A stretch of 64,000 nucleotides of DNA from Phaseolus vulgaris (taxonomy: Eukaryota; Streptophyta; Magnoliopsida; Fabales; Fabaceae). The position numbers were made by a program, and so were the translations under genes. The notes below the pieces were generated by a model. The model saw only the letters and a list, made by a program, of their open reading frames with translations. It was not told where the DNA came from and did not search any database. The stretch covers positions 35,894,970 to 35,958,969 of the forward strand of contig NC_023756.2 of the NCBI RefSeq assembly GCF_000499845.2, read 5' to 3'. Every line of letters begins with the position of its first letter. Position 1 is the stretch's first letter. Below, piece by piece: positions 63,552 to 64,000 of the stretch.

Positions 63552-64000
63552 ACATCATAGGAACCAAGTGGGTGTACAGGAACAAGATGGATGAACATGG
63601 AGCTATCACTAGAAATAAAGCAAGACTGGTTGCTAAAGGGTATAACCAAGAAGAAGGTATTGATTTTGGTGAAACCTATGCACCAGTAGCACGTCTTGAA
63701 GCTGTCAGACTTCTTCTAGCATTTTCCAGCATACAAGGCTTCAAGCTATTTCAAATGGATGTCAAGAGTGCATTTCTAAATGGCTACATCAATGAAGAGG
63801 TGTTTGTATCTCAGCCTCCAGGGTTTGAAGATCACAAGAATCCAGAACATGTTTTCAGGCTTAAGAAAGCCTTATATGGATTAAAGCAAGCACCTAGGCA
63901 ATGGTATGAAAGGCTAAGTGAATTTCTGCTGTCTCAAGGATATAGCCGTGGCAATTCAAATAAAACTCTCTTTCTAAAGAAGAAAAGTGAAGATATCATA
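63500..64000 (+). pseudogene. Copia H reverse transcriptase, partial
   Basis: In the shifted frame: NEVWTLVPRKHEMNIIGTKWVYRNK, ARLVAKGYNQEEGIDFGETYAPVARLEA, QMDVKSAFLNGYINEEVFVSQPPG and LKKALYGLKQAPRQWYERL, to the window edge. No further lesion is seen; the YVDD motif should lie just outside. Confidence 0.87.

Larger units (their letters stand above)
58417..64000 (+). mobile_element. Copia H (SIRE/Maximus-like), 5' part
   Basis: 5' LTR 58417-60121, primer site, intact gag, then protease, integrase and the first part of RT, running off the right edge. Same LTR family as the solo LTR at 10891-12496. Confidence 0.92.

Overview
The window is intergenic DNA from a higher plant, most likely a legume. 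This is inferred from the element families: SIRE/Maximus-like Ty1/copia with initiator-Met primer sites, very large Tat-lineage Ty3/gypsy, an Athila-like gypsy, and L1-type LINEs with a fused RNase H. Almost everything is retrotransposon. The only candidate host-type gene is a 91-codon C2H2 zinc-finger gene at 35368-35643 (minus). I saw no bacterial signals, rRNA, tRNA genes or CRISPR array.

Positions 1-33156 are a nested stack whose insertion order can be read from target-site duplications (TSDs). An Athila-like element (29646-33156) was hit by a Tat-lineage element on the minus strand (TE-C: 1-3843 plus 27607-29645). The gag of TE-C was split by a second gypsy (TE-A, 3844-27606, TSD TGTGG). 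The integrase of TE-A was then split three times: by TE-D (7172-9515, TSD GTTTA), by a gypsy solo LTR (9633-10644, TSD GGATC) and by a copia solo LTR (10891-12496, TSD AATAT). The 3' LTR of TE-A received a complete 13.5-kb Tat element (TE-B, 13802-27322, TSD ACTGT). TE-B carries gag, protease, RT-RNase H, archaeal-type RNase H and integrase on the plus strand. Downstream of integrase it has two spliced genes on the opposite strand with a shared N-terminal domain.

Positions 33157-40160 are very AT-rich: a degenerate tandem array, a duplicated block of about 0.8 kb, and the zinc-finger gene between the two copies of that block.

Positions 40164-56100 are a LINE (minus strand) split in its RT by copia element E (40960-54248, TSD GAAAT). 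The gag of E is split by an oppositely oriented, younger copia F (42216-49289, TSD GAATG). F itself carries a short LINE 3' tail in its RNase H. Positions 56401-57832 hold a deleted copia (G). Its LTR is interrupted by a gypsy-type LTR fragment (57833-58416), which is interrupted by copia H (58417 to beyond 64000). H has an intact gag frame and a pol with single-base frameshifts.

No coding set is intact enough to call an autonomous element. F and H come closest, and TE-B has full structure but several stops and frameshifts. Points worth following are the paired antisense genes of the Tat elements, the mismatched LTRs of TE-A within a matching TSD, MYB-core-like CGGTTG arrays in the copia LTRs, CACGTGTC repeats in the TE-D LTR, a Gln in the gypsy protease active-site triplet, and the zinc-finger gene in a tandem duplication.
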